NCBI GenBank assembly: GCA_964558325.1
Contig: CAZLCX010000005.1
Coordinates: forward strand, 1-64,000
DNA: 64,000 bases
Direction of reading: 5' to 3'
Source: Halonatronomonas sp964558325
Lineage (GTDB): Bacteria > Bacillota > Halanaerobiia > Halanaerobiales > Halarsenatibacteraceae
The position numbers and the translations under genes were made by a program. Shown here in pieces: positions 8,600 to 17,668 of this stretch (position 1 is its first letter; the number at the start of each line of letters is the position of its first letter). Under the pieces are notes generated by a model. It ran no database searches. It saw only the letters and a program-made list of their open reading frames with translations, and was not told where the DNA came from.

Positions 8600-8633
8600 A
8601 TATATAGATAAGTTAATAAGGAGGTGCTGTTAA

Positions 8634-9077
8634 ATGAAATTGCATAATATAAAGCCAAAAAAAGGCTCGAAAAAGAAGAGACAGAGATGCGGTAGAGGCA
8701 TTGGATCTGGTAGAGGTTATACCAGTGGTAGAGGAGCTAATGGTCAAAATAGTAGATCTGGTGGAGGAGTTAGAATTACTTTTGAAGGTGGACAGACTCC
8801 TTTATTTAGAAAACTTCCTAAAAGAGGCTTTAATAATAAAAATAAGAATGAATATACAATTTTAAATGTATACCAATTAAATAATTTTGAAGACGGTTCC
8901 GAGATTAATCCAGAGATTTTATTAGAAAATGGAGTTGTAAATAATATTGCTTCCGACGGCATTAAAATTTTAGGTGATGGTGAATTGAATGTGAGTCTTA
9001 ATGTTAAGGCTAATTCTTTTACTAAATCTGCCATCAATAAAATTGAAGCTGCTGGTGGGAAGGCCGAGGTGATATAA
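8634..9077 (+). CDS. rplO: 50S ribosomal protein L15
   Basis: The protein has 147 residues, starts MKLHNIKPKKGSKKKRQR and has the glycine/arginine-rich extended N-terminal arm (RGIGSGRGYTSGRGANGQ) typical of L15. It is a late 50S assembly protein. It directly follows rpsE because rpmD is missing. secY starts 1 nt after its stop. Confidence 0.98.
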   Translation: MKLHNIKPKKGSKKKRQRCGRGIGSGRGYTSGRGANGQNSRSGGGVRITFEGGQTPLFRKLPKRGFNNKNKNEYTILNVYQLNNFEDGSEINPEILLENGVVNNIASDGIKILGDGELNVSLNVKANSFTKSAINKIEAAGGKAEVI

Positions 9078-9078
9078 C

Positions 9079-10347
9079 TTGCTGAAGGCTTTAAGTAATG
9101 TCTTTAAAGTTAAAGAGTTAAGAAATAAAGTTTTATTTGTGCTTGGAGTAATGGTGGTCTATAGAATTGGAGCTCATATTCCAGTTCCTGGAGTTGACAT
9201 TGCGAGAGTTCAAGAAATGCTTTTTGGTGGAGGAGTTGGAGGAGTTTTTGATTTCCTTGATTTATTTGCTGGAGGAGCATTAAGTAACTTTTCAATATTC
9301 GCAATGAGTATAACCCCTTATATTACAGCCTCCATTATATTACAGTTATTACAGGTTGTTGTTCCTAAATTAGAAGAGTTAGCTAGAGAGGGTAGAGAAG
9401 GGAAAAAGAAAATTGCCCAATATACAAGGTATCTAACTGTTGTACTCGCATTAATACAAGGTTTTGGTATTACTACCTATATAAGACAGTTTGGTGCAAT
9501 TCCAAATCCTTCTGTTTTTGATATAATAGTTATAGTTATAAGTCTTACAGCTGGAACAACCTTTTTAATGTGGTTAGGAGAGCAGGTTAATGAATATGGA
9601 ATTGGTAATGGAATTTCAATATTAATTTTTACATCTATCATTGCCAGGTTTCCGTCAGATATAATGGAAACATGGTCATTGTTTAGAGCTGGTACTGTTA
9701 CAATATTTAATTTGTTAATTTTTATAGTATTGGCTGTAATAATAGTTGCTGGAATAATTTTTGTACAGCAAGGTGAGAGAAGAATACCTGTTCAATATTC
9801 AAAGAGAATTGTTGGACGAAAAGTATATGGGGGAAGAAGCACCCATATTCCAATGAAGGTTAATCAGGCTGGAGTTCTGCCAGTTATTTTTGCCTCTTCC
9901 GTGCTATTATTTCCAGGAGTTATTGCGCAGATTCTTCCATTTGGTTGGGCAGAAGGAATGGCTAATGTAATTAGACCTGGGTCAACATTATATATAGTTT
10001 TATATGGTATATTAACTATGTTCTTTACCTATTTCTATACTGCTATTACCTTTAACCCTGAAGAAGTTGCTGACAATATGAAAAAACATGGTGGTTTCAT
10101 ACCTGGGATTAGACCAGGAAGATCTACTATAAAATATTTAGATAAAATTTTAGTCAGAGTTACTTTGGTTGGAGCACTTTTCTTAACCGCAGTTGCATTA
10201 TTACCATTTGCAATTGGGCCATTAACTGGAGTAGATATTGCATTTGGTGGTACATCATTATTAATTATGATCGGTGTAGCATTACAGACAATGCAGCAGA
10301 TAGAATCACATCTATTGATGCGCCATTATGATGGGTTTATGGAATAG
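9079..10347 (+). CDS. secY: Preprotein translocase subunit SecY
   Basis: The protein has 422 residues with about ten hydrophobic membrane spans and the signature around YRIGAHIPVPGVD (residues 27-39) and QQGERRIPVQYSKR in the cytosolic loop. SecY forms the protein-conducting channel with SecE and SecG. The start is TTG 9079, giving the normal N-terminus, with GAGGTGATA inside rplO as ribosome binding site. Placement at the end of the spc operon is conserved. Confidence 0.98.
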   Translation: MLKALSNVFKVKELRNKVLFVLGVMVVYRIGAHIPVPGVDIARVQEMLFGGGVGGVFDFLDLFAGGALSNFSIFAMSITPYITASIILQLLQVVVPKLEELAREGREGKKKIAQYTRYLTVVLALIQGFGITTYIRQFGAIPNPSVFDIIVIVISLTAGTTFLMWLGEQVNEYGIGNGISILIFTSIIARFPSDIMETWSLFRAGTVTIFNLLIFIVLAVIIVAGIIFVQQGERRIPVQYSKRIVGRKVYGGRSTHIPMKVNQAGVLPVIFASSVLLFPGVIAQILPFGWAEGMANVIRPGSTLYIVLYGILTMFFTYFYTAITFNPEEVADNMKKHGGFIPGIRPGRSTIKYLDKILVRVTLVGALFLTAVALLPFAIGPLTGVDIAFGGTSLLIMIGVALQTMQQIESHLLMRHYDGFME

Positions 10348-10360
10348 GAGGTAAATCTGA

Positions 10361-11014
10361 ATGAATCTTGTTTTTTTAGGATTACCTGGAGCCGGTAAAG
10401 GCACACAGGCAAAAATATTAGCTAATAAATATAATATACCTCACATCTCAACAGGCGATATATTTCGTAGTGCTATTAAAAATGAAACACCATTGGGTTT
10501 AAAAGCTAAAGAATATATTGATGCTGGTGAATTAGTTCCAGACGAGGTAACGAATGGAATTATTAAAGAAAGACTTAAAGAAAATGATTGTAATGATGGG
10601 TTTATACTGGATGGTTATCCAAGAACCCTTGATCAGGCAGAAGCTTTAGATATTAACCTAAGAGAGTTAGATAAAAAACTTGACTTAGTTATTTATACAA
10701 AGGTTCGAGAAAGTGTTTTAATTAAAAGGTTGACTGGAAGAAGAATTTGTGAAGACTGCGGCGCCACTTATCATGTTGAATTTAATCCACCAGAAGTTGA
10801 AGGTATCTGTGATAAATGTGGTGGTAATCTTATTCAACGTGATGATGACTCTAAAGAAACAGTAGAAAAAAGAATTAATGTCAATAAAGATAACACTAGT
10901 AAGCTCGTTAATTATTATTCTAATAAAGGAATTTTAGTTGAAATTGATGCTGAAAAAGATATTAATGAAGTAAGCAATATTATAGTTGATGTAATTGAGG
11001 AGAAAGTCAGATGA
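10361..11014 (+). CDS. adk: Adenylate kinase, zinc-LID type
   Basis: This enzyme catalyses ATP + AMP = 2 ADP. The P-loop GLPGAGKGTQ spans residues 7-16, STGDIFR follows near residue 30, and DGYPRTLDQAE lies near residues 84-94. The LID domain carries C130, C133, C150 and C153, the structural zinc site common in Gram-positive adenylate kinases. Length (217) is typical. The gene lies between secY and map as in most Firmicutes and overlaps map by 4 nt. Confidence 0.98.
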   Translation: MNLVFLGLPGAGKGTQAKILANKYNIPHISTGDIFRSAIKNETPLGLKAKEYIDAGELVPDEVTNGIIKERLKENDCNDGFILDGYPRTLDQAEALDINLRELDKKLDLVIYTKVRESVLIKRLTGRRICEDCGATYHVEFNPPEVEGICDKCGGNLIQRDDDSKETVEKRINVNKDNTSKLVNYYSNKGILVEIDAEKDINEVSNIIVDVIEEKVR

Positions 11015-11760
11015 TTATCAGGAAGTCTAAGAGAGAAATAGATATTATGGCAAAGGCAAATTCTATAGTTGCAGAAACTCATGAGTTTTTATCTGAGAAA
11101 ATCAGTCCAGGAATTAGCACTTATGATTTAGACAAGCTTGCTGAAGAATTTATTGAAAAAAATAATGGGAAACCTTCTTTTAAAGGATATAGAGGTTATC
11201 CTGCTTCTGTTTGTTTGTCAATTAATGATGAAGTTGTTCATGGAATACCATCAAAAACTAGAATACTTGAAGAGGGTATGATCTTAAGTGTTGATATTGG
11301 AGTTTATTATAAAGGCTTTCATGGTGATGCAGCCAGAACTTTTGCTGTTGGAAATGTTTCTCAAGATGCTAAAGATTTAATTGATGTTACTAGACGAGCT
11401 TTAGATATGGGAATTGAAAATGCTGTAATTGGCAATAGACTTACAGATATATCGAATGCAGTTCAAACTCATGTTGAAAAATCAGGGTATTCTGTTGTTA
11501 GGGATTATGTAGGCCATGGAATTGGGACTGATATGCATGAAGATCCTCAAATTCCTAATTTTGGTCCTGCAGGCAGAGGCCCCCGCTTGAAAGAAGGTAT
11601 GACATTAGCAATTGAACCAATGGTTAATATTGGAGATTATAAAGTGAAAACTAAAGAGGATGGCTGGACTGTTATAACAGAAGATGGTACATTATCAGCT
11701 CATTGGGAGGACAGTATTGCTATAACTAAGGATGGACCAAGAATTTTAAGTAGATTATAA
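11011..11760 (+). CDS. map: Methionine aminopeptidase, type I
   Basis: The protein has 249 residues and the five metal ligands of the pita-bread fold at D95, D106, H169, E202 and E233. It removes the initiator methionine from nascent proteins. Its ATG overlaps the adk stop (ATGA). No KOW-domain gene lies between map and infA, unlike some Clostridia. A 196-nt gap with a promoter follows. Confidence 0.98.
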   Translation: MIIRKSKREIDIMAKANSIVAETHEFLSEKISPGISTYDLDKLAEEFIEKNNGKPSFKGYRGYPASVCLSINDEVVHGIPSKTRILEEGMILSVDIGVYYKGFHGDAARTFAVGNVSQDAKDLIDVTRRALDMGIENAVIGNRLTDISNAVQTHVEKSGYSVVRDYVGHGIGTDMHEDPQIPNFGPAGRGPRLKEGMTLAIEPMVNIGDYKVKTKEDGWTVITEDGTLSAHWEDSIAITKDGPRILSRL

Positions 11761-11765
11761 ATACT

Positions 11766-11793
11766 TTTACTTGAAAGAATTCTATGGTATAAT
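11766..11793 (+). promoter_or_regulatory. Likely sigma-A promoter for infA-rpsM-rpoA section
   Basis: A TTTACT -35 box (11766-11771) and a perfect TATAAT -10 box (11788-11793) are 16 nt apart, right after the map stop. Transcription would start near 11800 and give a leader of about 155 nt, AT-rich with no obvious terminator, before infA. The inference is from motif match only. Confidence 0.55.
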
Positions 11794-11956
11794 ATAGGGT
11801 AGCTTAAAAATCAATAAATTAAGTATATCTGAATATAATAGCAATACTACTGAAAACAAATATATAAGTATAGTAATTTTGTTTGCTAATGATTTTGTTT
11901 AGAAATTAAATTTTTAAGTTTAATACCTTTTAAGCAAAAGGGGGGTAAGATAATAT

Positions 11957-12178
11957 ATGTCAAAAGAAGATCCTATTGAAGTTGAAGGTACAGTAGTAGA
12001 ACCTTTACCAAATGCTATGTTTAGGGTTGAACTCGATAATGGCCATAAAGTCTTAGCACATGTTTCAGGTAAGATGCGTATGAATTATATCAGAATTTTA
12101 CCTGGAGATAAGGTTACAGTAGAATTATCACCATATGATCTATCTCGCGGAAGAATAACTTATAGGCATAAAGCATAA
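11957..12178 (+). CDS. infA: Translation initiation factor IF-1
   Basis: The protein has 73 residues forming one S1-type OB domain, with the conserved VEGTVVEPLPNAMFRVEL start and the RILPGDKVTVELSPYDL segment. IF-1 occupies the A site during initiation. An AAAGGGGGG site lies upstream. It heads the alpha-operon section and is followed by rpmJ. Confidence 0.98.
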   Translation: MSKEDPIEVEGTVVEPLPNAMFRVELDNGHKVLAHVSGKMRMNYIRILPGDKVTVELSPYDLSRGRITYRHKA

Positions 12179-12215
12179 TTCTATGTATTAAATGTTTTAT
12201 GGAGGTGTTTTAAAA

Positions 12216-12329
12216 ATGAAAGTTAGACCATCAGTTAAACCAATTTGCGATAAATGTAAGGTTATTAGAAGAAATAAAAAAGTTATGGTAATTTGTGAAA
12301 ATCCAAAGCATAAACAACGCCAGGGTTAA
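12216..12329 (+). CDS. rpmJ: 50S ribosomal protein L36
   Basis: This 37-residue gene reads MKVRPSVKPICDKCKVI, with zinc ligands C11, C14, C27 and H32. It is the zinc-binding form of L36, the smallest ribosomal protein. The start has GGAGGTG 8 nt upstream. Its position between infA and rpsM is invariant in Firmicutes. Confidence 0.97.
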   Translation: MKVRPSVKPICDKCKVIRRNKKVMVICENPKHKQRQG

Positions 12330-12352
12330 ATTTTCAAACGGAGGTGTAAAAA

Positions 12353-12709
12353 ATGGCTAGAATAGAAGGTGTAGATTTACCTAAAAATAAAAGGGTTGAA
12401 ATTGGCCTGACATATATTTATGGTATAGGACGCTCTAGATCTAATGATATTCTTGAAGCTGCAGGAGTTGATCCTGATACAAGAGTAAAAGATCTTACTG
12501 AAGCTGAAATTGCAAAATTAAGAAGCGAAATAGATGATTATGCTGTAGAAGGTGAGCTTAGACGGGAAAGAAGAGCTGATATTAAAAGATTAAAAGATAT
12601 AGGTTCTTATAGAGGTTTAAGGCATAGAAGAGGGCTTCCAGTTAGAGGCCAGAGAACCAGGACTAATGCTAGAACTAGAAAGGGTCCTGTAAAACCTATT
12701 AGAAAATAA
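12353..12709 (+). CDS. rpsM: 30S ribosomal protein S13
   Basis: The protein has 118 residues with the helix-two-turn-helix region (YIYGIGRSRSNDIL) and the C-terminal tail RGLPVRGQRTRTNARTRKG that reaches the P-site tRNA. S13 forms intersubunit bridges. GGAGGTG precedes the start. Confidence 0.98.
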   Translation: MARIEGVDLPKNKRVEIGLTYIYGIGRSRSNDILEAAGVDPDTRVKDLTEAEIAKLRSEIDDYAVEGELRRERRADIKRLKDIGSYRGLRHRRGLPVRGQRTRTNARTRKGPVKPIRK

Positions 12710-12741
12710 TAAAATTTAAGAACGAGGAGGGAATTTTTTAG

Positions 12742-13140
12742 ATGGCTAAAGGAAAGAAAAAAACCAAAAGAAGAAAAAAGAAAAATAAAAAGTTTATTGA
12801 AAAAGGACAGGCTTATATTAGATCAACATTTAATAACACCATTGTTAGTATTACTGACATGGATGGTAATGTTGTTGCCTGGTCAAGTGCAGGCAAAGCT
12901 GGATATAAAGGTTCAAGAAAAAGCACTCCATTTGCTGCCCAGATAGCTGCAGAAAATGTTGCTGAAGAGGCACAGGAAATGGGCTTAAAGGAACTTCAGA
13001 TATTTGTTAAAGGTCCAGGCTCTGGAAGAGAATCAGCTATAAGAGCTATTCAGTCTGCTGGAATAGAAGTAACATTAATTAAAGATATTACCCCTATTCC
13101 TCATAATGGTTGTAGACCACCGAAAAGAAGAAGAGTTTAA
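12742..13140 (+). CDS. rpsK: 30S ribosomal protein S11
   Basis: The protein has 132 residues with a highly basic N-terminus (residues 1-20 almost all Lys/Arg) and the S11 signature ending ITPIPHNGCRPPKRRRV. S11 lies on the platform near the Shine-Dalgarno helix. ACGAGGAGGG precedes the ATG. Confidence 0.98.
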   Translation: MAKGKKKTKRRKKKNKKFIEKGQAYIRSTFNNTIVSITDMDGNVVAWSSAGKAGYKGSRKSTPFAAQIAAENVAEEAQEMGLKELQIFVKGPGSGRESAIRAIQSAGIEVTLIKDITPIPHNGCRPPKRRRV

Positions 13141-13170
13141 TAATTTTATAAATAGGAGGTGCTAATATAA

Positions 13171-13797
13171 ATGGCAAAATATACAGAAGCAAAATGTAAA
13201 CATTGTCGTCGTGAAGGTGAAAAGTTATATTTAAAAGGAGAAAGGTGTTATTCAGAAAAATGTGCTTTTGAAAGAAGACCTTATGCTCCAGGAGAGCAAG
13301 GGCAGGGTCGTCGAAAGCAATCAGAATATGGTAATCAGCTTAGGGAAAAGCAGAAGGTCAGAAGAATGTATGGTATGATGGAAGATCAGTTTAGAAGTAC
13401 ATTCTCATCTGCTGCCAGACAAAAAGGTGTTACTGGTGAAAACTTTTTACAATTACTAGAAACAAGATTGGATAATACTGTATTTAGAATGGGTTTTGCT
13501 ACGTCCCGTTCCCAAGCAAGACAACTGGTTTTACATGGCCATATATATGTTAATGGTAGTAGAGTTAATATTGCTTCATATCAGGTGGAAGAAGGAGATA
13601 CTATTAGCGTTAAAGATGCCAGTAGAAAGAAAAATTTCATTAAAGATGTTTTAGAAACAAATGATGAATATAATGCCCCTGAATGGGTAAGCGTTAATAT
13701 GGAAAAAGCAGAAGGTACCGTTGTAAGAATGCCTGAAAGAGATGATATTGAACATCCAATTAATGAGCAACTTATTGTTGAGTACTATTCACTTTAA
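13171..13797 (+). CDS. rpsD: 30S ribosomal protein S4, zinc-binding form
   Basis: The protein has 208 residues. The N-terminal segment carries C9, C12, C26 and C31, the zinc-binding C+ type of S4, followed by the S4 RNA-binding domain (LDNTVFRMGFATSRSQARQ near residue 100). S4 nucleates 16S folding and autoregulates translation in several bacteria. Here it lies directly before rpoA, unlike B. subtilis where rpsD is elsewhere. A hairpin covers the downstream rpoA ribosome binding site. Confidence 0.98.
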   Translation: MAKYTEAKCKHCRREGEKLYLKGERCYSEKCAFERRPYAPGEQGQGRRKQSEYGNQLREKQKVRRMYGMMEDQFRSTFSSAARQKGVTGENFLQLLETRLDNTVFRMGFATSRSQARQLVLHGHIYVNGSRVNIASYQVEEGDTISVKDASRKKNFIKDVLETNDEYNAPEWVSVNMEKAEGTVVRMPERDDIEHPINEQLIVEYYSL

Positions 13798-13806
13798 GCT
13801 GAAGCT

Positions 13807-13837
13807 ACCCTCAGCTGAAGAGAACTGAGAGGAGGGT
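13807..13837 (+). promoter_or_regulatory. Hairpin that can mask the rpoA ribosome binding site
   Basis: ACCCTC at 13807-13812 is the exact complement of GAGGGT at 13832-13837, which contains the rpoA Shine-Dalgarno GGAGGG. A competing 5-bp pairing exists between CTCAG (13810-13814) and CTGAG (13825-13829), so the two folds are mutually exclusive. This could act as a translational switch between rpsD and rpoA. No direct evidence of a ligand is visible. Confidence 0.45.
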
Positions 13838-13849
13838 GTGATAAATTAA

Positions 13850-14794
13850 ATGATAGAAATTGAAAAGCCTAAAATCAATAAATTAGAAGCAGATAATAAT
13901 TTTGGAAGCTTTGAAATTAGTCCTTTAGAAAGAGGATATGGAACAACACTTGGGAATTCAATAAGAAGAATATTATTATCTTCACTTCCAGGGGCAGCCA
14001 TAACCTCTGTGAAAATAGAAGGTGCTAAACATGAATATACGGCAATACCTGGAGTAGTTGAAGATGTAACTGATATTATTTTGAATTTAAAAGGTGTTGT
14101 TTTAAGATATAACGGTGAAGAACAGACCAGTATCAGATTAGATGTTAGCGATAAAACTGACGTTGTTGCAGGTGATTTTCAGGTTTCTGGCGATATAGAA
14201 ATCATAAATAAGGATCATAAAATAGCCACTCTGGCTCCTGAAGGCAATATTCAATTAGAGGCTACTGTTGAAAAGGGGCGCGGTTATGTTACAGCGGAAG
14301 AGAATAAAGAAAAATTTGATAATATTATTGGTTTAATCCCTATAGATTCTTCCTTTAGTCCAATAGAGAGAGCTAATTTTAAAGTTGAAGATATTCGTGT
14401 AGGTCAGGTAACTGATTACGATAGATTAATACTGGATGTTTATACTAATGGAAGCATTAGTCCTGAGGAAGCTATAAGTTTATCTGCAAGGATAATGATT
14501 GAACATTTGGAGCTATTTCTGGATCTGGATGATGATCTTGAAAATGTTGAAATTATGGTTGAAAAAGAAGAGGAAGAGAAAAATCAGATTTATGATACTA
14601 CTGTTGAAGAGCTAGAATTATCAGTTAGATCTTCTAATTGCTTAAAAAGAGCAGGAATTAATACAGTAGGTGAATTGGTAAGTAAGACTGAAGATGATTT
14701 AATGAAAGTAAGAAATTTAGGTAAGAAATCATTACAAGAGATTAAAGATAAATTAGATGAAATTGATTTATCATTAAAAAAACCTAATGAATAA
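13850..14794 (+). CDS. rpoA: RNA polymerase alpha subunit
   Basis: The protein has 314 residues with an N-terminal dimerisation domain (ERGYGTTLGNSIRRILLSS near residue 28) and a C-terminal domain from about residue 245 (ELELSVRSSNCLKRAGI, then VRNLGKKSLQEIKDKL) that contacts UP elements and activators. The Shine-Dalgarno GGAGGG lies unusually far (about 13 nt) from ATG 13850 and is covered by a possible hairpin. rplQ follows. Confidence 0.98.
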   Translation: MIEIEKPKINKLEADNNFGSFEISPLERGYGTTLGNSIRRILLSSLPGAAITSVKIEGAKHEYTAIPGVVEDVTDIILNLKGVVLRYNGEEQTSIRLDVSDKTDVVAGDFQVSGDIEIINKDHKIATLAPEGNIQLEATVEKGRGYVTAEENKEKFDNIIGLIPIDSSFSPIERANFKVEDIRVGQVTDYDRLILDVYTNGSISPEEAISLSARIMIEHLELFLDLDDDLENVEIMVEKEEEEKNQIYDTTVEELELSVRSSNCLKRAGINTVGELVSKTEDDLMKVRNLGKKSLQEIKDKLDEIDLSLKKPNE

Positions 14795-14809
14795 AGGTGG
14801 TGTATGCTA

Positions 14810-15151
14810 ATGCCTAGAAGAAAGCTAGGAAAAACAACTTCACATAGGAAGGCTATGTTTAGAAATATGTTAACTGATTTTTTTAGAAATGAAAGAATAG
14901 AAACTAGCCTTGCCAAAGCTAAAGAATTACGTCCTTTAGCAGAAAAATTAATAACTATTTCAAAGGATAATAATGTTCAATCCAGAAGAAAAGCTGCCAA
15001 AAAAATTAACGATAAAGAGGTATTAACAAAATTATTTGATGAAATTGGTCCCCGTTTTGCGGATCGACCAGGTGGATATACTAGAATTATTAAAATGTAT
15101 CCCCGTAGAGGAGATGCCTCTGAAAGGGCGTTAATTGAATTAGTCGAGTAA
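14810..15151 (+). CDS. rplQ: 50S ribosomal protein L17
   Basis: The protein has 113 residues from ATG 14810 (MPRRKLGKTTSHRKAM). An ATG 6 nt upstream (14804) would add only two residues and sits 3 nt from AGGTGG, so 14810 is preferred. The L17 signature MYPRRGDASERALIELVE ends the protein. L17 surrounds the tunnel exit. Confidence 0.97.
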   Translation: MPRRKLGKTTSHRKAMFRNMLTDFFRNERIETSLAKAKELRPLAEKLITISKDNNVQSRRKAAKKINDKEVLTKLFDEIGPRFADRPGGYTRIIKMYPRRGDASERALIELVE

Positions 15152-15181
15152 ATTTAGTTAGTTTATGAAGTGGGTGTTATA

Positions 15182-15997
15182 ATGAGCCTGATTGAAATAA
15201 AAGATGTTGATTTTATATATAGAGAGCAAAAAGATAAAGCTCTATCAGGTGTTAACTTATCAGTTGATAAAGGTGAGTTTATTTCTATAATTGGCTCAAA
15301 TGGTTCAGGAAAATCAACATTAGCTAAATTACTGAATGTCTTGTTAGTCCCAACTAGGGGCCAGGTATTTGTTGATGGCTTAAATTCATCTGATCAGGAT
15401 AATGTATGGAAAATTAGACAAAAAGTCGGAATGGTTTTTCAAAATCCTGATAATCAGTTGGTTGCTACAACAGTTGAAGATGATGTGGCTTTCGGCCCTG
15501 AAAATCTAGCATTACCTTCAAAGGAAATAAGAGAAAGAGTTGATAAATCACTTGATATGGTTGGTATGGGTGGTTATCAAAGCCATCCGCCCCATGAACT
15601 TTCAGGTGGTCAAAAACAGCGAATAGCTATAGCTGGAATTATTGCCATGTTACCTGATTGTATTGTGCTTGATGAGCCGACAGCTATGTTAGACCCGATG
15701 GGACGAAAAGAAGTATTAAAAACAATTAAATATTTAAATGAAGAAGAGGGCATTACGGTAATTTTAATTACTCATTTCATGGAGGAAACTATTTTTTCTG
15801 ATAGAATAGTAGTGATGCAAAGCGGAGAAATAAAAGATATTAATAAGCCTTTAAAAATATTTCAGAATGTGGAATTAATAAAAAGTGCTGGGTTGGATGT
15901 TCCGGTGGCAGTACAAATGGCCAATGAATTGAAGAGTTCAGGCATTAAACTGCCAGATATTATGGATATTGAGGAATTGGTGAATGCATTATGTTAA
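15182..15997 (+). CDS. ecfA1: ECF transporter ATPase A1
   Basis: This ATPase energises the energy-coupling factor module for vitamin uptake, shared by different S components. Walker A GSNGSGKST spans residues 38-46, the signature LSGGQ 140-144, and Walker B with LDEP 163-166. The GTG at 15170 is rejected in favour of ATG 15182, which has GGGTG upstream. ecfA1-ecfA2-ecfT between rplQ and truA is a conserved Firmicutes arrangement. No S component lies here. Confidence 0.95.
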   Translation: MSLIEIKDVDFIYREQKDKALSGVNLSVDKGEFISIIGSNGSGKSTLAKLLNVLLVPTRGQVFVDGLNSSDQDNVWKIRQKVGMVFQNPDNQLVATTVEDDVAFGPENLALPSKEIRERVDKSLDMVGMGGYQSHPPHELSGGQKQRIAIAGIIAMLPDCIVLDEPTAMLDPMGRKEVLKTIKYLNEEEGITVILITHFMEETIFSDRIVVMQSGEIKDINKPLKIFQNVELIKSAGLDVPVAVQMANELKSSGIKLPDIMDIEELVNALC

Positions 15998-16866
15998 TGG
16001 AACTAAAAGATGTTACCCATGTGTATAACCAATATAATCCAATTGTAGCACTTAAAGATATTAATTTGTCTATATCAAAGCATGAATTTATTGGCTTAAT
16101 TGGACATACTGGATCAGGCAAATCTACATTAGTTCAATTATTAAATGGATTAATAGAACCGACTTCTGGTAATGTTTTATACGAAGAAGAAAATATTTTT
16201 TCTGATAAAAAGAAATTAAAATATATTAGACAAAAAGTTGGATTAGTATTTCAATATCCAGAACATCAATTATTTGAAGAAAGTATATATAAAGATATTG
16301 CTTTTGGACCTAAAAACTTAGGTTTGAAAAAAGAAGAAATTAAAAGTCGTGTTAAGGAATCGCTGGAATTAGTTGGGCTCGATTATAATTCATTTAAAGA
16401 CAGATCTCCTTTTAATTTAAGTGGAGGGCAGCAGCGCAGGGTTGCAATTGCAGGAGTTTTAGCTTTAAAGCCAGAAATATTGATATTAGATGAACCTTCT
16501 GCAGGATTAGATCCTAATGGTAGAAATAAATTATTAGAACTGCTTAGATATTTACATCAGGACATTAATATTACTATTATTTTAATCTCTCATAGAATGG
16601 AAGAGGTTGCTAAATTAGCTACTAGAGTTGTTGTTATGGATGAAGGTGAGATTGTTTTAGACGGAAATCCAGCTAAAGTTTTTAGTGAAGAAAAAAGATT
16701 GAGGGAGTTAGATTTAGATTTACCATCAGTAACTTCAATACTTCATAAATTAAAAGCTAAAGGATTACCAGTAAGAACAGATATTTTTGATATTTCTGAA
16801 GCTAAAGACGAAATAATTAGCAAGTTATCAGATAAGAATCGACACGGGGAGAAAAGATTATGTTAA
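15991..16866 (+). CDS. ecfA2: ECF transporter ATPase A2
   Basis: This is the second ATPase of the energy-coupling factor, which pairs with EcfA1. Walker A GHTGSGKST spans residues 38-46, LSGGQ 143-147 and LDEP 166-169. It overlaps ecfA1 by 7 nt and ecfT by 7 nt, so the three are translationally coupled. A second in-frame ATG at 15997 would remove two residues. Confidence 0.95.
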   Translation: MLMELKDVTHVYNQYNPIVALKDINLSISKHEFIGLIGHTGSGKSTLVQLLNGLIEPTSGNVLYEEENIFSDKKKLKYIRQKVGLVFQYPEHQLFEESIYKDIAFGPKNLGLKKEEIKSRVKESLELVGLDYNSFKDRSPFNLSGGQQRRVAIAGVLALKPEILILDEPSAGLDPNGRNKLLELLRYLHQDINITIILISHRMEEVAKLATRVVVMDEGEIVLDGNPAKVFSEEKRLRELDLDLPSVTSILHKLKAKGLPVRTDIFDISEAKDEIISKLSDKNRHGEKRLC

Positions 16867-17651
16867 AAGATATTACTATAGGTCAATATATTCCTGGTGA
16901 TTCTTTTATTCATAAATTAGATGCAAGAATCAAGATTATTATTACTGTTATTATGATTACAGTACTATTCTTGATCGATTCCTTTATTGGATTTGGATTA
17001 TTTTTAATTTTTGTTATTGGAGTTATGGCTATTTCTAAATTACCAGTAAAAAGAGTATTAAATGGATTAAAACCAGTATTCTTTTTAATAATTATTACAT
17101 TATTTCTGCATATGTTTTTAACCAGAGGTGGAGAAGTTCTCTGGGAATGGGGAATTTTTAGAATAGAAGAAGAAGGTTTGTTTACCGGTTTATTTATGGT
17201 TGGAAGAATCTTATTACTTATTATGTTCACTTCATTGTTGACTTTAACAACATCTCCATTACAATTGACTGATGGCATAGAATATATTCTAAAACCTCTA
17301 ACTAGATTTGGAGTGCCTGCTGGAGAGCTGGCTATGATGATGACTATCGCTTTAAGGTTTATTCCAACATTAATGGAGGAAGCTGAAAAAATAATGAAAG
17401 CTCAAAAAGCAAGAGGTGCTGATTTTGAAAGTGGTAATATAATCGAAAGGGCTAAAAGCCTGGTCCCTCTTTTAGTGCCATTGTTTATTAGTGCATTTAG
17501 AAGAGCTGATGAATTGGCACTTGCTATGGAATCAAGATGTTATCAAGGCGGAACCAATAGAACTCGATTAAATGAGTTAGAATTAAAGAAATCAGATATT
17601 TATGCTTTAATTGGAGTTATTATTATTGCTATATTTTTAAGCTTTAAATGA
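16860..17651 (+). CDS. ecfT: ECF transporter transmembrane protein EcfT
   Basis: The protein has 263 residues with five or so hydrophobic segments and the two coupling motifs of the family, seen as KAQKARGADF and MESRCYQGG, which contact the ATPases. EcfT anchors the substrate-binding S component to the two ATPases in the cytoplasmic membrane. It overlaps ecfA2 and is followed by truA after 17 nt. Confidence 0.95.
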   Translation: MLKDITIGQYIPGDSFIHKLDARIKIIITVIMITVLFLIDSFIGFGLFLIFVIGVMAISKLPVKRVLNGLKPVFFLIIITLFLHMFLTRGGEVLWEWGIFRIEEEGLFTGLFMVGRILLLIMFTSLLTLTTSPLQLTDGIEYILKPLTRFGVPAGELAMMMTIALRFIPTLMEEAEKIMKAQKARGADFESGNIIERAKSLVPLLVPLFISAFRRADELALAMESRCYQGGTNRTRLNELELKKSDIYALIGVIIIAIFLSFK

Positions 17652-17668
17652 TTCTCGGAGGATAATAA

